Below are positions 27,128 to 36,051 of a stretch of 64,000 bases of DNA, in pieces. Origin of the DNA: Bifidobacterium asteroides (lineage in GTDB: Bacteria; Actinomycetota; Actinomycetes; Actinomycetales; Bifidobacteriaceae); contig NZ_CP048272.1 of NCBI RefSeq assembly GCF_019469425.1, positions 1,860,001-1,924,000 on the forward strand, in the 5' to 3' direction. Positions within the stretch are counted from its first letter, which is position 1. Every line of letters starts with the position of its first letter. Position numbers and translations under genes: made by a program. A model generated the notes under the pieces. That model had not been told where the DNA came from. It saw nothing but the letters and a program-made list of their open reading frames with translations, and ran no database searches.

Positions 27128-28356
27128 TCGGCCAGTCGAAGCGGTCCAGGCCGCAGGACGACGACCCTGCAGAAGCGCAGCAAGGTCACCAGGCACCTGA
27201 CGCCTCCGATGCCGCCGTGGAGCAGATTCTGCGGAAGACACTGGACCATCTGGAGGAGGCGCTGCCCTGGGCCAGGTCCCTGCCCGCCGATGGCCGCAGA
27301 ACCTTGGAGGGGGCCATACGAACAGCTCTGGACGACCTGCTCTCACGACTTGACACCCCAGGCACAGAAGGCAGCGAAATCCCCTCCCCCGTACCAGCCG
27401 AGCTCTCCCGGAGCCTGGGCTCGCACCGGGCCATGGAGCTGACCCGACTCATTCTGGACATGCTTGAGGAGGCCGGCCGGACCATGGGTGCCGAGGGGGA
27501 GCGGTCCACGCTGGTCTACACCCGTCATGCCGCCACCTCAGCAGCCGCTCTCTACGCCGATCTGGCCGAGGCAAGGAACGGGCGCAATGCCGCAACGGAG
27601 TCCAGGATCATCCGGCATGTGACTGAGAAAGCGGCGGACACACGCACTGTTGACGATTTGGCCCGGCTGGGCTGGCCGACCGAATTCGACTGCTTCGCCG
27701 TCGCTGGCGAGGCCCGGTGCAACGATGAGGGACAGGGCATGGAGAACGCACGCCAGCCCATACACACCACGGTGGCCCGTCAAGGCGGCAGGGCTCTGGT
27801 GGGCGAGAGCGAGGGGCTCATGGTAGTCCTGATCGACCCCAACCGCTCGGGCACACCGACCGACTTCTGCGCGTCCATCCTGCGCTTCTTCGCCGACGAG
27901 TCAGCTGTCTGCATGGGGCCCCTGAACCATGGGATCTCCGGTGCGGGAGCCTCCATCCGAGCCGCCCTGAGCACGCACGCGGCGGCCCCGGCAGTGGCCG
28001 ACCCCATCACCGCCGCCCTGCCCAGGCCACTGCACGCCGACGACCTGCTGCCCGAACGAGCCCTCAACGGGGACACAGACGCTGCCGACCAGCTTTACCA
28101 GGAAGTCTATCTGAGCCTGACCGGACAGGATCCGGACGGACCTCTGCCGATCACCCTGCTCACCTTCCTGCGCTCTGGCAACTCGCTGGAGCTCACCGCA
28201 AAGAAGCTGGGCATCCATCCCAACACCGTGCGCTACCGGCTCAGGCGCTGCGTGGAGGTGACCGGCTGGGACGCCATGGACCCACGGGAATCCTTCGTCC
28301 TCCAGGCGGCCCTGATCATCGGCAGAATCCGCAGATCGCATCCGCGCGACGACTGA
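27124..28356 (+). CDS. PucR/CdaR-type transcriptional regulator
   Basis: This 410-residue protein starts at ATG 27124, overlapping the preceding stop. The C-terminal helix-turn-helix (about 345-385) reads LTFLRSGNSLELTAKKLGI then HPNTVRYRLRRC, the hallmark of the PucR C-terminal domain. The N-terminal three quarters is a helical sensor-like region without recognised ligand motifs. Streptomyces FasR, an activator of fatty acid genes, belongs to this family, and the birA-acc-fas block starts 2 kb away, so a role in lipid regulation is conceivable, but the tight coupling to a membrane protein equally suggests envelope control. The much longer in-frame extension to 26806 is a shadow of the upstream gene. 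Confidence 0.85.
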   Translation: MIGQSKRSRPQDDDPAEAQQGHQAPDASDAAVEQILRKTLDHLEEALPWARSLPADGRRTLEGAIRTALDDLLSRLDTPGTEGSEIPSPVPAELSRSLGSHRAMELTRLILDMLEEAGRTMGAEGERSTLVYTRHAATSAAALYADLAEARNGRNAATESRIIRHVTEKAADTRTVDDLARLGWPTEFDCFAVAGEARCNDEGQGMENARQPIHTTVARQGGRALVGESEGLMVVLIDPNRSGTPTDFCASILRFFADESAVCMGPLNHGISGAGASIRAALSTHAAAPAVADPITAALPRPLHADDLLPERALNGDTDAADQLYQEVYLSLTGQDPDGPLPITLLTFLRSGNSLELTAKKLGIHPNTVRYRLRRCVEVTGWDAMDPRESFVLQAALIIGRIRRSHPRDD

Positions 28357-28390
28357 CTGCTGCCCGACCGACTGTCGCCAGACCAAGATA

Positions 28391-28423
28391 TAAAAAGGGC
28401 GGGGACCCGGAGGTCTCCCGCCC
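28391..28423 (-). terminator. Terminator after rplA
   Basis: GGGCGGGGACC pairs with GGTCTCCCGCCC (one bulge) around a four-base loop. On the minus strand TTTTTA follows, so it ends the rplK-rplA transcript. It lies between convergent genes and may also slow the regulator transcript. Confidence 0.8.
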
Positions 28424-28446
28424 TGGAAGCTTACAGCAGAACCGGC

Positions 28447-29136
28447 TCAGAGCACCGCGATGTCCAGGGGAACGCCCGGACCCATGGTGGTGGTGACGGT
28501 GGCCTTGGTGATGTAGCGGCCCTTCACCGTGGCCGGCTTCAGGCGCTTGATCTCCTCATCGACCGCGTGGAAGTTCTCCTCCAGAGCCTGCTGCTCAAAG
28601 GAGACCTTGCCCACGGGGAAGCTCAGGTTGCCGTTCTTATCCACACGGAACTCGATACGTCCAGCCTTGATCTCGGTGACCGCCTTGGCCACATCCATGG
28701 TCACGGTGCCGGTCTTGGGGTTGGGCATGAGGCCACGGGGACCCAGCACGCGGCCCAGACGGCCGACCTTGCCCATCATGTCGGGGGTAGCCACCACGGC
28801 ATCGAAGTCCAGGTAGCCGCCGGCGACCCTAGTCACCAGCTCGTCGTCGCCCACCTCGTCGGCTCCGGCCTCGGCGGCTGCAGTCGCCTGGGGACCACGA
28901 GCGAAGACCAGAACGCGCACAGTCTTGCCAGTGCCGTTGGGCAGGCTGACGGTGCCGCGGACCAGCTGGTCGGCCTTACGGGGATCCACGTTCAGACGGT
29001 AGACGGCCTCTACGGTCTCGTCAAACCCGCGCTTGGGCATGCTCTTGAGCAGGGCGATGCCCTCCTCAGGGGTGTACAGGTTGGTGCGATCGACCTTCTC
29101 AGCCGCCTCGCGGTACTTCTTGGAACGCTTGGTCAT
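28447..29136 (-). CDS. rplA: 50S ribosomal protein L1
   Basis: 229 residues, the usual L1 length. Seen: [21 protein letters not shown] at the N-terminus with small family-typical variation, [12 protein letters not shown], and [19 protein letters not shown], the RNA-binding hallmark. L1 binds the 23S rRNA stalk and often represses its own mRNA. The ATG has AGGAG upstream. It follows rplK by 64 bases. Confidence 0.97.
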   Translation of the reverse strand: MTKRSKKYREAAEKVDRTNLYTPEEGIALLKSMPKRGFDETVEAVYRLNVDPRKADQLVRGTVSLPNGTGKTVRVLVFARGPQATAAAEAGADEVGDDELVTRVAGGYLDFDAVVATPDMMGKVGRLGRVLGPRGLMPNPKTGTVTMDVAKAVTEIKAGRIEFRVDKNGNLSFPVGKVSFEQQALEENFHAVDEEIKRLKPATVKGRYITKATVTTTMGPGVPLDIAVL

Positions 29137-29200
29137 CTGCTTCTCCTATCAGCAGTCGCGGTGCGGGCAAGCGTATGCCCTACCGCTCACAACAAAAATT

Positions 29201-29632
29201 TCAGTCGGTGACGGTGATGCCCATGGAACGGGCGGTGCCTTCGATGATCTTCATCCCGGCCTCGACGTCGCGGGCCGACAGATCCTCCATCTTGGTCTGG
29301 GCGATCTCGCGGACCTGAGCCTTGGTGACGGATCCCACCTTGGTGGTCAGCGGGTTGCCGGCACCCTTGGAGACACCGGCCGCCTTGCGCAGCAGATCGG
29401 CTGCCGGCGGAGTCTTGGTGATGAAGGTGAAGGAACGATCCTCGTAGACGGTGATGATGCAGGGGATGACCTGGCCCATCTTGTCCTTGGTGGCATCGTT
29501 GTACTGCTTGCAGAAGTCCATGATGTTCACGCCGTGGGAACCCAGTGCCGGGCCCAGAGGGGGCGCGGGGTTGGCCTTGCCGGCCTCTATCTGCACCTTG
29601 ATCAGCGCGGTGACTTTCTTCTTTGCAGCCAT
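29201..29632 (-). CDS. rplK: 50S ribosomal protein L11
   Basis: 143 residues from ATG 29632 ([18 protein letters not shown]), the standard L11 length and start. [20 protein letters not shown] is typical of the N-terminal domain that binds release factors and the stringent factor RelA. An upstream in-frame extension to 29728 is rejected because it lacks family similarity. Confidence 0.97.
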   Translation of the reverse strand: MAAKKKVTALIKVQIEAGKANPAPPLGPALGSHGVNIMDFCKQYNDATKDKMGQVIPCIITVYEDRSFTFITKTPPAADLLRKAAGVSKGAGNPLTTKVGSVTKAQVREIAQTKMEDLSARDVEAGMKIIEGTARSMGITVTD

Positions 29633-29770
29633 ATGCTGGTTCTTCTTTCTACGAAGCGGTGATGTCGGAGACCATAGGTCCCCTCCCGCAACCTGTTCTT
29701 TCCAAATGCGCTCCACAGGGGGGCACAAGCTTGACGATTATCGCATCGACCGGGGACCGGCCGACGGCGC

Positions 29771-30613
29771 TCAGACGATCTTCTCGACCTGGTCGAAGCC
29801 CAGCTCCACAGGAGTGTCCCTGCCGAAGATGGAGACCAGAACGGTCAACTTCTGTGTGGTGGGCTCCACATCGGAAACCACGGCGGCCATGGTGGCGAAG
29901 GGCCCTTCGGTGACAGTGACCTGATCGCCAACGGCATAGGAGACCTCCACCGTGCGCTTCTTGGCGGCCTCAGGCTTGTCCCCAGCGGCCTTCAGCGCTT
30001 CGGAGGCGATCATGGGAGCCATCATCTGGACGACCTCCTTGCGGGTCAGCGGAGCCGGCTCCTTGCTGGGGCCGACGAACCCGGTGACGCCCTCGGTGTC
30101 GCGAATGATGCGGCGGGCGTTCTCGTCGGGCCACATGCGAATCAGCACATAGCCAGGCACACGCACGCGGGTGACGACCTTCTTGCCCTTGTCGGTGTGC
30201 TTCTCGACCTCTTCCATGGGGATCTCCACCTGGAAGACCTTGTCCTCCAGACCGAAGGAGGCCACGCGGGACTCCACATTGGCCTTGACGCGCTTCTCGT
30301 AGCCTGAGTAGGTATGCAGAACGTACCACTTGCCCTCAAGAGTGCGCAGCTTCTTGGAGAACTCGTCCACGGCACGCTGACCGGGGTCCTCCTGGTCGAT
30401 CTGGTCGTCGGAGTCGGAGGAATCTACCGGGGTGGCCCCGGCCTGGGCAGACTCAACTGGTGTGCTGTCCTGCTCAGCCTGTTCAGAAGAGGACCCGAGA
30501 GGCTGATCCTGGACCTGGGCATCCTCCTGCGTGGGGACATCGTCGGACGCCGACGGGACCGGCTCTGCGGCCTGATCGGGGTCCAATCCCTCTCTGGTCA
30601 GATCATCACTCAT
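29771..30613 (-). CDS. nusG: Transcription termination/antitermination protein NusG
   Basis: 280 residues. The NGN domain starts near residue 93 ([19 protein letters not shown]) and binds the RNA polymerase clamp. The KOW domain near the C-terminus shows [15 protein letters not shown]. The first 90 residues are a very acidic Ser/Asp/Gln/Glu-rich extension without fold signals, much longer than in E. coli but common in actinobacteria. It follows secE by 30 bases and precedes rplK. Confidence 0.95.
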   Translation of the reverse strand: MSDDLTREGLDPDQAAEPVPSASDDVPTQEDAQVQDQPLGSSSEQAEQDSTPVESAQAGATPVDSSDSDDQIDQEDPGQRAVDEFSKKLRTLEGKWYVLHTYSGYEKRVKANVESRVASFGLEDKVFQVEIPMEEVEKHTDKGKKVVTRVRVPGYVLIRMWPDENARRIIRDTEGVTGFVGPSKEPAPLTRKEVVQMMAPMIASEALKAAGDKPEAAKKRTVEVSYAVGDQVTVTEGPFATMAAVVSDVEPTTQKLTVLVSIFGRDTPVELGFDQVEKIV

Positions 30614-30643
30614 GGATCACTCCACCTTCTACCTTGTCACGGC

Positions 30644-30874
30644 TCAGCCAAATATCAGGAAGGCCAGTTTTCCCAGCCCGAAGTCCATCACGGTCACGAA
30701 GACCATCAGCAGCAACACAAAGATGAAGACGGCCACGGACCAGCCCACCAGTTCCTTGCCCGTAGGGGTCACGACCTTGCGGATCTCATCGATGACCTGC
30801 TTGATGAAGAGCCCGATACGCATGAAGAAGTTCGGCTTGGCTTCCTCAGCCCCATCCTTCTGTGCCATGGTCAT
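30644..30874 (-). CDS. secE: Preprotein translocase subunit SecE
   Basis: 76 residues with a single membrane helix (about 47-68, WSVAVFIFVLLLMVFVTVMD) preceded by the amphipathic element FIKQVIDEIRKVVTPTGKEL, as in single-helix SecE. It clamps SecY in the Sec channel. It is the first gene of secE-nusG, next to tRNA-Trp as in many actinobacteria. Confidence 0.95.
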   Translation of the reverse strand: MTMAQKDGAEEAKPNFFMRIGLFIKQVIDEIRKVVTPTGKELVGWSVAVFIFVLLLMVFVTVMDFGLGKLAFLIFG

Positions 30875-30912
30875 CCGTCCTTCGTTTGTTCTGCATCATC
30901 TGCTGCAAGCCT

Positions 30913-30988
30913 TGGCAGGGAAGGCGGGACTCGAACCCACAACCTACGGTTTTGGAGACCGTTGCGCTACCAATTGCGCCACTTCCCT
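30913..30988 (-). tRNA. tRNA-Trp (anticodon CCA)
   Basis: Minus strand: acceptor AGGGAAG pairs with CTTCCCT, the D arm contains GGCGCAATTGGTAGCGC, the anticodon loop is CTCCAAA with CCA, and the T arm contains GTGGGTTCGAGTCCC. The CCA end is encoded (30913-30915). It lies directly upstream of secE. Confidence 0.96.
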
Positions 30989-31108
30989 ATCGGAACTTCC
31001 CACCAGCCTACTCGGCAGGGAGGGAAAACCGCCAAATCGCAAGTCTAGCCTAAAGGGTGGATTGCGTCCAACCGTGTTGTCCCGAGAGCATTTTGCCCAG
31101 AAGCCGGA

Positions 31109-32323
31109 TCAGGCGCTGACCCAGTCCCCAAGGCGCCGCATGCCCTCGGCCAGATCATCGTCGGCCAAAGCATAGGAAAAGCGCAGGCAGCCGGGCGCGC
31201 CGAAGGCCTCACCAGGCACGGCCGCCACCTGAATCTGCTCCAGGATGGTCTCGGCCAGCTCACCCGAAGTAGAGCAGACCATGCCTTCCGGACCCACCGG
31301 CCTATTCAGCAGGGCGGTCACGTCGGCAAAGGCGTAGAAGGCGCCCAGGGGTTCTGGGCAGGTCACCCCTTCCATAGCGTTCAGGGCATCCACGATAGCC
31401 CGCCGACGCAGGGCGAAGGCCGACCGCATGGCCTCAACGTCTTTCAGGCCCCCGGTCAGAGCTGCCAGGGCCGCCTGCTGGGATACGTTGGCCACGTTGG
31501 AGGTCATATGCCCCTGAAGCTTGGCAGCCGCCTGGGCCACTTGCAGGGGTGCAACCAGCCAGCCTACCCGCCAGCCGGTCATGGCATAGGTCTTGGCCAC
31601 ACCGTTGACCGCGATCAGCTGATCGCGCACCTGGGGCACCAGAGCGCCCGGATAGGGGGTGCTCGCCCCCTGGTAGGTCAGATGCTCATAGATTTCGTCA
31701 CTGATCACCCAGATCTGGTTCTCCATGGCCCAGCGGTCCACGGCGGCCACCAGGTCGTCGTCCCAGACCGCTCCGGTAGGATTGGCAGGCAGGTTGAGAA
31801 CGATGGCACGTGTACGCTCGGTTCGGGCCGCCTCCAGCTGCTCCAGGCTGGGGATATAGCCCTGGTCGGCTCCACTGAGCACCGGAACCGGCCGACCGCC
31901 AGCGAGCAGAACCATCTGGGGATAGCTGGTCCAGTAGGGTGCGGGAATGATGACCTCATCGCCGGGGTTCAAGAGGATCTGGAAGGTCTCGTAGACGGCC
32001 TGCTTGCCGCCGTTGGTGACCACCACCTGGTCCGGGTCGATTTGATAGCCCGAGTCGCGCATGGTCTTGTCGGCGATGGCCTGTCTGAGCTGGGGCAGGC
32101 CTGCTGTGGGCGTATAGCGGTGATTTCGCGGATCCAGACAGGCGCGGGCCGCCGCCTGCACGATATGGTCAGGCGTGGGAAAGTTGGGCTCGCCGGCGCC
32201 GAAGCTGATCACATTCATGCCTTGGGCCTTCATGGCCTTGGCTTTTGAATCCACGGCCAGAGTGGCACTGGGGGCCACTGCATCTATGCGTCTGCTCAGG
32301 GTCTGCCATTGCGCCATAGTCAT
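31109..32323 (-). CDS. aspC: Aspartate/aromatic aminotransferase, class I (AspC-like)
   Basis: 404 residues from ATG 32323. A PLP enzyme that interconverts aspartate and oxaloacetate using glutamate. Seen: NVISFGAGEPNFPTPDHI, NLPANPTGAVW and the PLP-lysine site GVAKTYAMTGWRVGW, where Ala precedes the Lys in place of the usual Ser. RFSYALAD holds the substrate carboxylate Arg near the C-terminus. The start lacks a clear ribosome binding site. It is followed upstream on the same strand by proB after 37 bases, so the two may be one unit feeding amino-acid synthesis. Confidence 0.9.
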   Translation of the reverse strand: MTMAQWQTLSRRIDAVAPSATLAVDSKAKAMKAQGMNVISFGAGEPNFPTPDHIVQAAARACLDPRNHRYTPTAGLPQLRQAIADKTMRDSGYQIDPDQVVVTNGGKQAVYETFQILLNPGDEVIIPAPYWTSYPQMVLLAGGRPVPVLSGADQGYIPSLEQLEAARTERTRAIVLNLPANPTGAVWDDDLVAAVDRWAMENQIWVISDEIYEHLTYQGASTPYPGALVPQVRDQLIAVNGVAKTYAMTGWRVGWLVAPLQVAQAAAKLQGHMTSNVANVSQQAALAALTGGLKDVEAMRSAFALRRRAIVDALNAMEGVTCPEPLGAFYAFADVTALLNRPVGPEGMVCSTSGELAETILEQIQVAAVPGEAFGAPGCLRFSYALADDDLAEGMRRLGDWVSA

Positions 32324-32360
32324 GTTGCTATGGTACTGCCTGGCACCCCCAGGGCTGTGC

Positions 32361-33503
32361 TCAGACCAGGACCAGAGAGTCCCGATGCACCAGCGGATGG
32401 GCATAGTGGGCGCCCAGTCGGCGGCGGAGCTCCTTGGTGTTTAGGCCCAGCATGTCCTGGGCCTCCTCGGAATCGTAGCCGGACAGGCCCTTGGCCACCT
32501 GGCGGCCAGACGCATCGTGGATCCAGACAGGATCCCCGGCCGAAAACTCGCCCTGGACCGATCTGGCGCCAGCTGCCAGCAGGCTGGCCCGGCCGCCGCG
32601 CAGGGCTTTGACAGCCCCCTGATCCACCAAATAGCCGCCTCGGGGACGGGAGGCGAACTTGATCCAGAGCCGATGCAAAGAGCCCCGGGGATGAATGGGG
32701 GCGAAGAGGGTGCCCACCTGATCGCCGGCCAGGGCAGGGCCTGCGAGGTCGGCGCAGGTCAGGACCACGGGCATGCCGGAGGCCGCAGCAATGCGGGCCG
32801 CCTCCAGCTTGGTGGACATGCCCCCGGTCCCCAGCCCGGAGACGGACCCCTGAGCATCCACCTGGTCCTTGATCGCTGCCACATCGGGCACGAAACCGAT
32901 CCTGCGCGCCCCTGTCCTGGATGGGGGTTCGGTGTAGAGGGCATCCACGTCAGTCAGCAGGACCAGGGCATCGGCACTGACGATGTTGGCGATCAAGGCC
33001 GAAAGGTGGTCGTTGTCGCCGAAGCGAATCTCGTTGCTGGCCAGGGCATCGTTCTCGTTGACGATGGGAATGGCCCCCAGATCCAGCAGACGGCAGAGGG
33101 TGCGTCGGGCGTTGCGGTACTGGACAGCATGAGTGGTGTCACGGGCGGTGATCAGAATCTGTCCAACACGCAGGCCATAGCGGGCGAAGGCTATCTCGTA
33201 CTGGGCCATGAGCAGACCCTGGCCCACCGAGGCCGTAGCCTGCTGGGTGACCACGTCACCAGGGCGTTCGTCGAATCCCAGGGCGCCGAAACCAGCTGCG
33301 ATGGCTCCGGAGGTGACCAAGACCAGGCGAGCGCCGTTGACGGCCGCAGAGGCCAGGGCGCCCACCACCGAACGCAGGCGGCCAAGGTCCAGGTGCCCAT
33401 GGGGATCGGTCAGGGAGCTGGATCCTACCTTGACCACCATGGTGCGGGCCTGGGCCACCCGGGAACGGACCGCGGCCTCGTCGGATCCCTCCCCTCCGGT
33501 CAT
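32361..33503 (-). CDS. proB: Glutamate 5-kinase (with PUA domain)
   Basis: 380 residues. First enzyme of proline synthesis, phosphorylating glutamate. The amino-acid kinase domain shows [44 protein letters not shown] and [15 protein letters not shown]. The C-terminal about 100 residues are a PUA domain (from [20 protein letters not shown]-like sequence). The start overlaps the obgE stop (ATGA). proA is not in the window. Confidence 0.95.
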   Translation of the reverse strand: MTGGEGSDEAAVRSRVAQARTMVVKVGSSSLTDPHGHLDLGRLRSVVGALASAAVNGARLVLVTSGAIAAGFGALGFDERPGDVVTQQATASVGQGLLMAQYEIAFARYGLRVGQILITARDTTHAVQYRNARRTLCRLLDLGAIPIVNENDALASNEIRFGDNDHLSALIANIVSADALVLLTDVDALYTEPPSRTGARRIGFVPDVAAIKDQVDAQGSVSGLGTGGMSTKLEAARIAAASGMPVVLTCADLAGPALAGDQVGTLFAPIHPRGSLHRLWIKFASRPRGGYLVDQGAVKALRGGRASLLAAGARSVQGEFSAGDPVWIHDASGRQVAKGLSGYDSEEAQDMLGLNTKELRRRLGAHYAHPLVHRDSLVLV

Positions 33504-35179
33504 TGTCCAGCCTCCTCCGAACCGGCGGCTTCCGCTTCTCCGCGCCCTAGCAGGCCCTGCCTGTCGTGGGGATCGTCGTCCACGGAGGGGTCGGCCCAGT
33601 GCCCTTGGCGCCGCTCTTGCTCCATGACCTGGCGCACCGCCTGTCGGGCGTCCATCATCTGGTGGTACTGGCGACGGCGTTCGCTGTTGGTGCGGCGGCG
33701 GTTGAGCCCCTGGCTCTCCTCCAGACGCAGGTCACGGCCCCGGGCCACCTGGGGGGTGCCATCCAGCATTTCGGCGCCGGCCGCCACACTCGGATCCCAG
33801 TCGAAGGCCACCGCATCGTCGCCCGGACCGATGCGCACCTCGTCCCCAGGTCTGGCTCCGGCCTTGCGCAGGGCATCCTCCACGCCCATCCGAGCCAGGC
33901 AGTCAGCCAAATAGCCCACGGCCTCCTCGTTGTCAAAGTTGGTCTGGCGAACCCAGCGCTCGGGCTTGGCTCCGCAGACCCTGAACCAGGTCTGTCCGGA
34001 CCGGGTCTGATGCCGCTCAAGAGTGAAGTCCCCGGACTGGTCGGCATTCCTGCGCCGACGCTCCAGGGGGCGGATGACCACGCGCTCCTCATGCCTGGCC
34101 TCCTCTTGCTCACGCAGCTGCCTGCGCAGGCGGTCCACCAGACCAGCCAAGTAGTACCCTAGTTCCTTGAGCCCCTGATGCGAGGCTGTGGAGACTATGA
34201 AGACCTTGAGACCCAGAGCCTCGAAGTCAGGACGCACGAATTCGGCCAATTCGCGAGCCTCCGGCAGGTCGGCCTTGTTGAGGATGATCACCCTGGGCCG
34301 TTCGGCCATGGGGATGACCCCCAGCGGAAGCTCCAGGCGGTCGGCATAGCGGGAAAGCTCCTCCTCCAGGGCCCGATAGTCGCTCATGGGGTCCCGATCA
34401 GGCTCCAGGGTGGCGCAATCGATGACGTGGGCGATGATCTCGGTGCGCTCGATGTGCCTCAGGAACTCCAGCCCCAGGCCCTTGCCCTGGGAGGCCCCCG
34501 GAATCAGCCCTGGCACGTCGGCCATGGTAAAGCGGCCCTCCCCTGCCTGGACCACGCCCAGGTTGGGCACCAGAGTAGTAAACGGGTAGTCGGCGATCTT
34601 GGGCCTGGCCGCGCTCATGGCCGCCACCAGGCTGGACTTGCCTGCGCTGGGGAAACCTACCAGGGCCACGTCGGCGATGGATTTGAGTTCCAGCACCAGG
34701 TCGCGTTCCTGCCCGGGATCTCCCAGCAGCGCGAAGCCGGGAGCCCGCCTGGCCTTGGTGGCCAGGGAGCGGTTGCCCAATCCGCCCACGCCACCTTGGG
34801 CCGCCACGAACCGGTCCCCCACATGAGCCAGGTCAGCCAGGCGCTCGCCCGGCTGCTTGCGCTGACCTTGGCCTCCCTTGGCGGTGAAGACCACAGTGCC
34901 CACGGGCACTGGCAGAATCAGATCCTGGCCGCGGCTGCCGTCCTTGTCGCCGCCCAGACCCATGGTGCCCGATTCAGCCTGGCGGTGCGGCAGGAAGCGG
35001 TAGTCCAGCAGGCTGGTGGCGTTGGCGTCGGCCTGAAAAATGACCGAGCCGCCCTGACCGCCGTCGCCACCATCGGGCCCGGCCAGGGGCTTGTACTTCT
35101 CGCGGCGGATGGAGGACGCCCCATTGCCACCGTCGCCACCCTTGACATGGACGGTGACCTGATCCACAAATGCACTCAT
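33500..35179 (-). CDS. obgE: GTPase Obg (CgtA)
   Basis: 559 residues. The glycine-rich Obg fold at the N-terminus ([31 protein letters not shown]), then a G domain with G1 GFPSAGKSS (about 176), G3 DVPGLIPGA and G4 LNKADLP, then an OCT domain (about 400-480) and a charged tail. Obg assists large-subunit assembly and (p)ppGpp responses. Length fits actinobacterial Obg with its C-terminal extension. It lies after rpmA but is separated from it by a terminator. Confidence 0.96.
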   Translation of the reverse strand: MSAFVDQVTVHVKGGDGGNGASSIRREKYKPLAGPDGGDGGQGGSVIFQADANATSLLDYRFLPHRQAESGTMGLGGDKDGSRGQDLILPVPVGTVVFTAKGGQGQRKQPGERLADLAHVGDRFVAAQGGVGGLGNRSLATKARRAPGFALLGDPGQERDLVLELKSIADVALVGFPSAGKSSLVAAMSAARPKIADYPFTTLVPNLGVVQAGEGRFTMADVPGLIPGASQGKGLGLEFLRHIERTEIIAHVIDCATLEPDRDPMSDYRALEEELSRYADRLELPLGVIPMAERPRVIILNKADLPEARELAEFVRPDFEALGLKVFIVSTASHQGLKELGYYLAGLVDRLRRQLREQEEARHEERVVIRPLERRRRNADQSGDFTLERHQTRSGQTWFRVCGAKPERWVRQTNFDNEEAVGYLADCLARMGVEDALRKAGARPGDEVRIGPGDDAVAFDWDPSVAAGAEMLDGTPQVARGRDLRLEESQGLNRRRTNSERRRQYHQMMDARQAVRQVMEQERRQGHWADPSVDDDPHDRQGLLGRGEAEAAGSEEAGQ

Positions 35180-35255
35180 AGGGGCCCATGGTACTCAATC
35201 CTGTCTGACATGCGGCCCCTGAGAGCTGAATGCCCGGCATCCCCATACATTATGC

Positions 35256-35284
35256 AAAAGGCCACCCCTATGGCAGGGATGGCC
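35256..35284 (-). terminator. Terminator after rpmA
   Basis: On the minus strand GGCCATCCCT pairs with AGGGGTGGCC around a five-base loop, followed by TTTTG. It lies 20 bases after the rpmA stop and sets rplU-rpmA apart from obgE-proB. Confidence 0.8.
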
Positions 35285-35303
35285 CTTGGCCGATACCGAT
35301 CAA

Positions 35304-35555
35304 TCAGGCGGTAAGCACGTCAACAACCTTGCGGTCACGCCGGTTGGCGAACCGAACGGTTCCGTCCGCAAGGGCGAAAAGGGTGTGGTCCTTGCCCAGG
35401 CCGACGTTCTGGCCGGGATGGAACTTGGTGCCACGCTGGCGAACGATGATGTTGCCGGCCACTACGGCCTCGCCACCGAACTTCTTGACGCCCAGGTACT
35501 GTGCATTCGAATCGCGCCCGTTGCGTGAGCTGGACGCGCCCTTCTTATGTGCCAT
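35304..35555 (-). CDS. rpmA: 50S ribosomal protein L27
   Basis: 83 residues. [19 protein letters not shown] and [18 protein letters not shown] are diagnostic. It begins directly with the mature-type MAHKKG sequence, so there is no cleavable N-terminal extension of the Staphylococcus kind. It lies 32 bases after rplU. Confidence 0.98.
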   Translation of the reverse strand: MAHKKGASSSRNGRDSNAQYLGVKKFGGEAVVAGNIIVRQRGTKFHPGQNVGLGKDHTLFALADGTVRFANRRDRKVVDVLTA

Positions 35556-35587
35556 GTCTGGTTCCTTTCCTACCTCGAGCTAGGCCC

Positions 35588-35896
35588 TCAGGCGATGGCC
35601 GTGATCTTGACCACGGTCTGCTTCTGGCGGTGGCCCTTGCGGCGCGCCACACCGGTCTTGTTCTTGAACTTCTGGATGTTGATCTTGGGGCCCTTGGCCT
35701 CGTCATCCACGACCTCGCCCTTGACGGAGATCTTGGCCAGATCCTTGGCGGCCATGGTCACCTTGGATCCATCGACGACCAGCGCGACCGGAAACTCGAC
35801 CGACTCGCCCTTCCTGGCAGCCAGACGGTTGACCGTGATCTGGTCACCGATCTCGACCTTCTCCTGATGGCCTCCGGCCTTCACAATCGCGTACAT
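35588..35896 (-). CDS. rplU: 50S ribosomal protein L21
   Basis: 102 residues from ATG 35896 ([20 protein letters not shown]), the standard L21 start. The C-terminal [19 protein letters not shown] is typical. A frame extending upstream to 36004 has no family support and would start above the promoter's transcript. First gene of rplU-rpmA. Confidence 0.97.
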   Translation of the reverse strand: MYAIVKAGGHQEKVEIGDQITVNRLAARKGESVEFPVALVVDGSKVTMAAKDLAKISVKGEVVDDEAKGPKINIQKFKNKTGVARRKGHRQKQTVVKITAIA

Positions 35897-35987
35897 AGCC
35901 CTACCTTGCCTGTTGTCCAAAGCTGTATGCGTCCGGCATCCGAGCCCTGCCATGAGATTGACGGACCCGTCCAAACACCAGCTAACC

Positions 35988-36017
35988 AGTATAGAAGCAA
36001 ACACACCGCGTCGTCAA
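35988..36017 (-). promoter_or_regulatory. Predicted promoter of rplU-rpmA
   Basis: TTGACG and TATACT separated by 18 bases on the minus strand, placed between the rne stop and rplU. The leader would be about 85 bases. Confidence 0.7.
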
Positions 36018-36051
36018 ATGCGCCTGCCCCGCCGACAAAACGGAATTCAGT

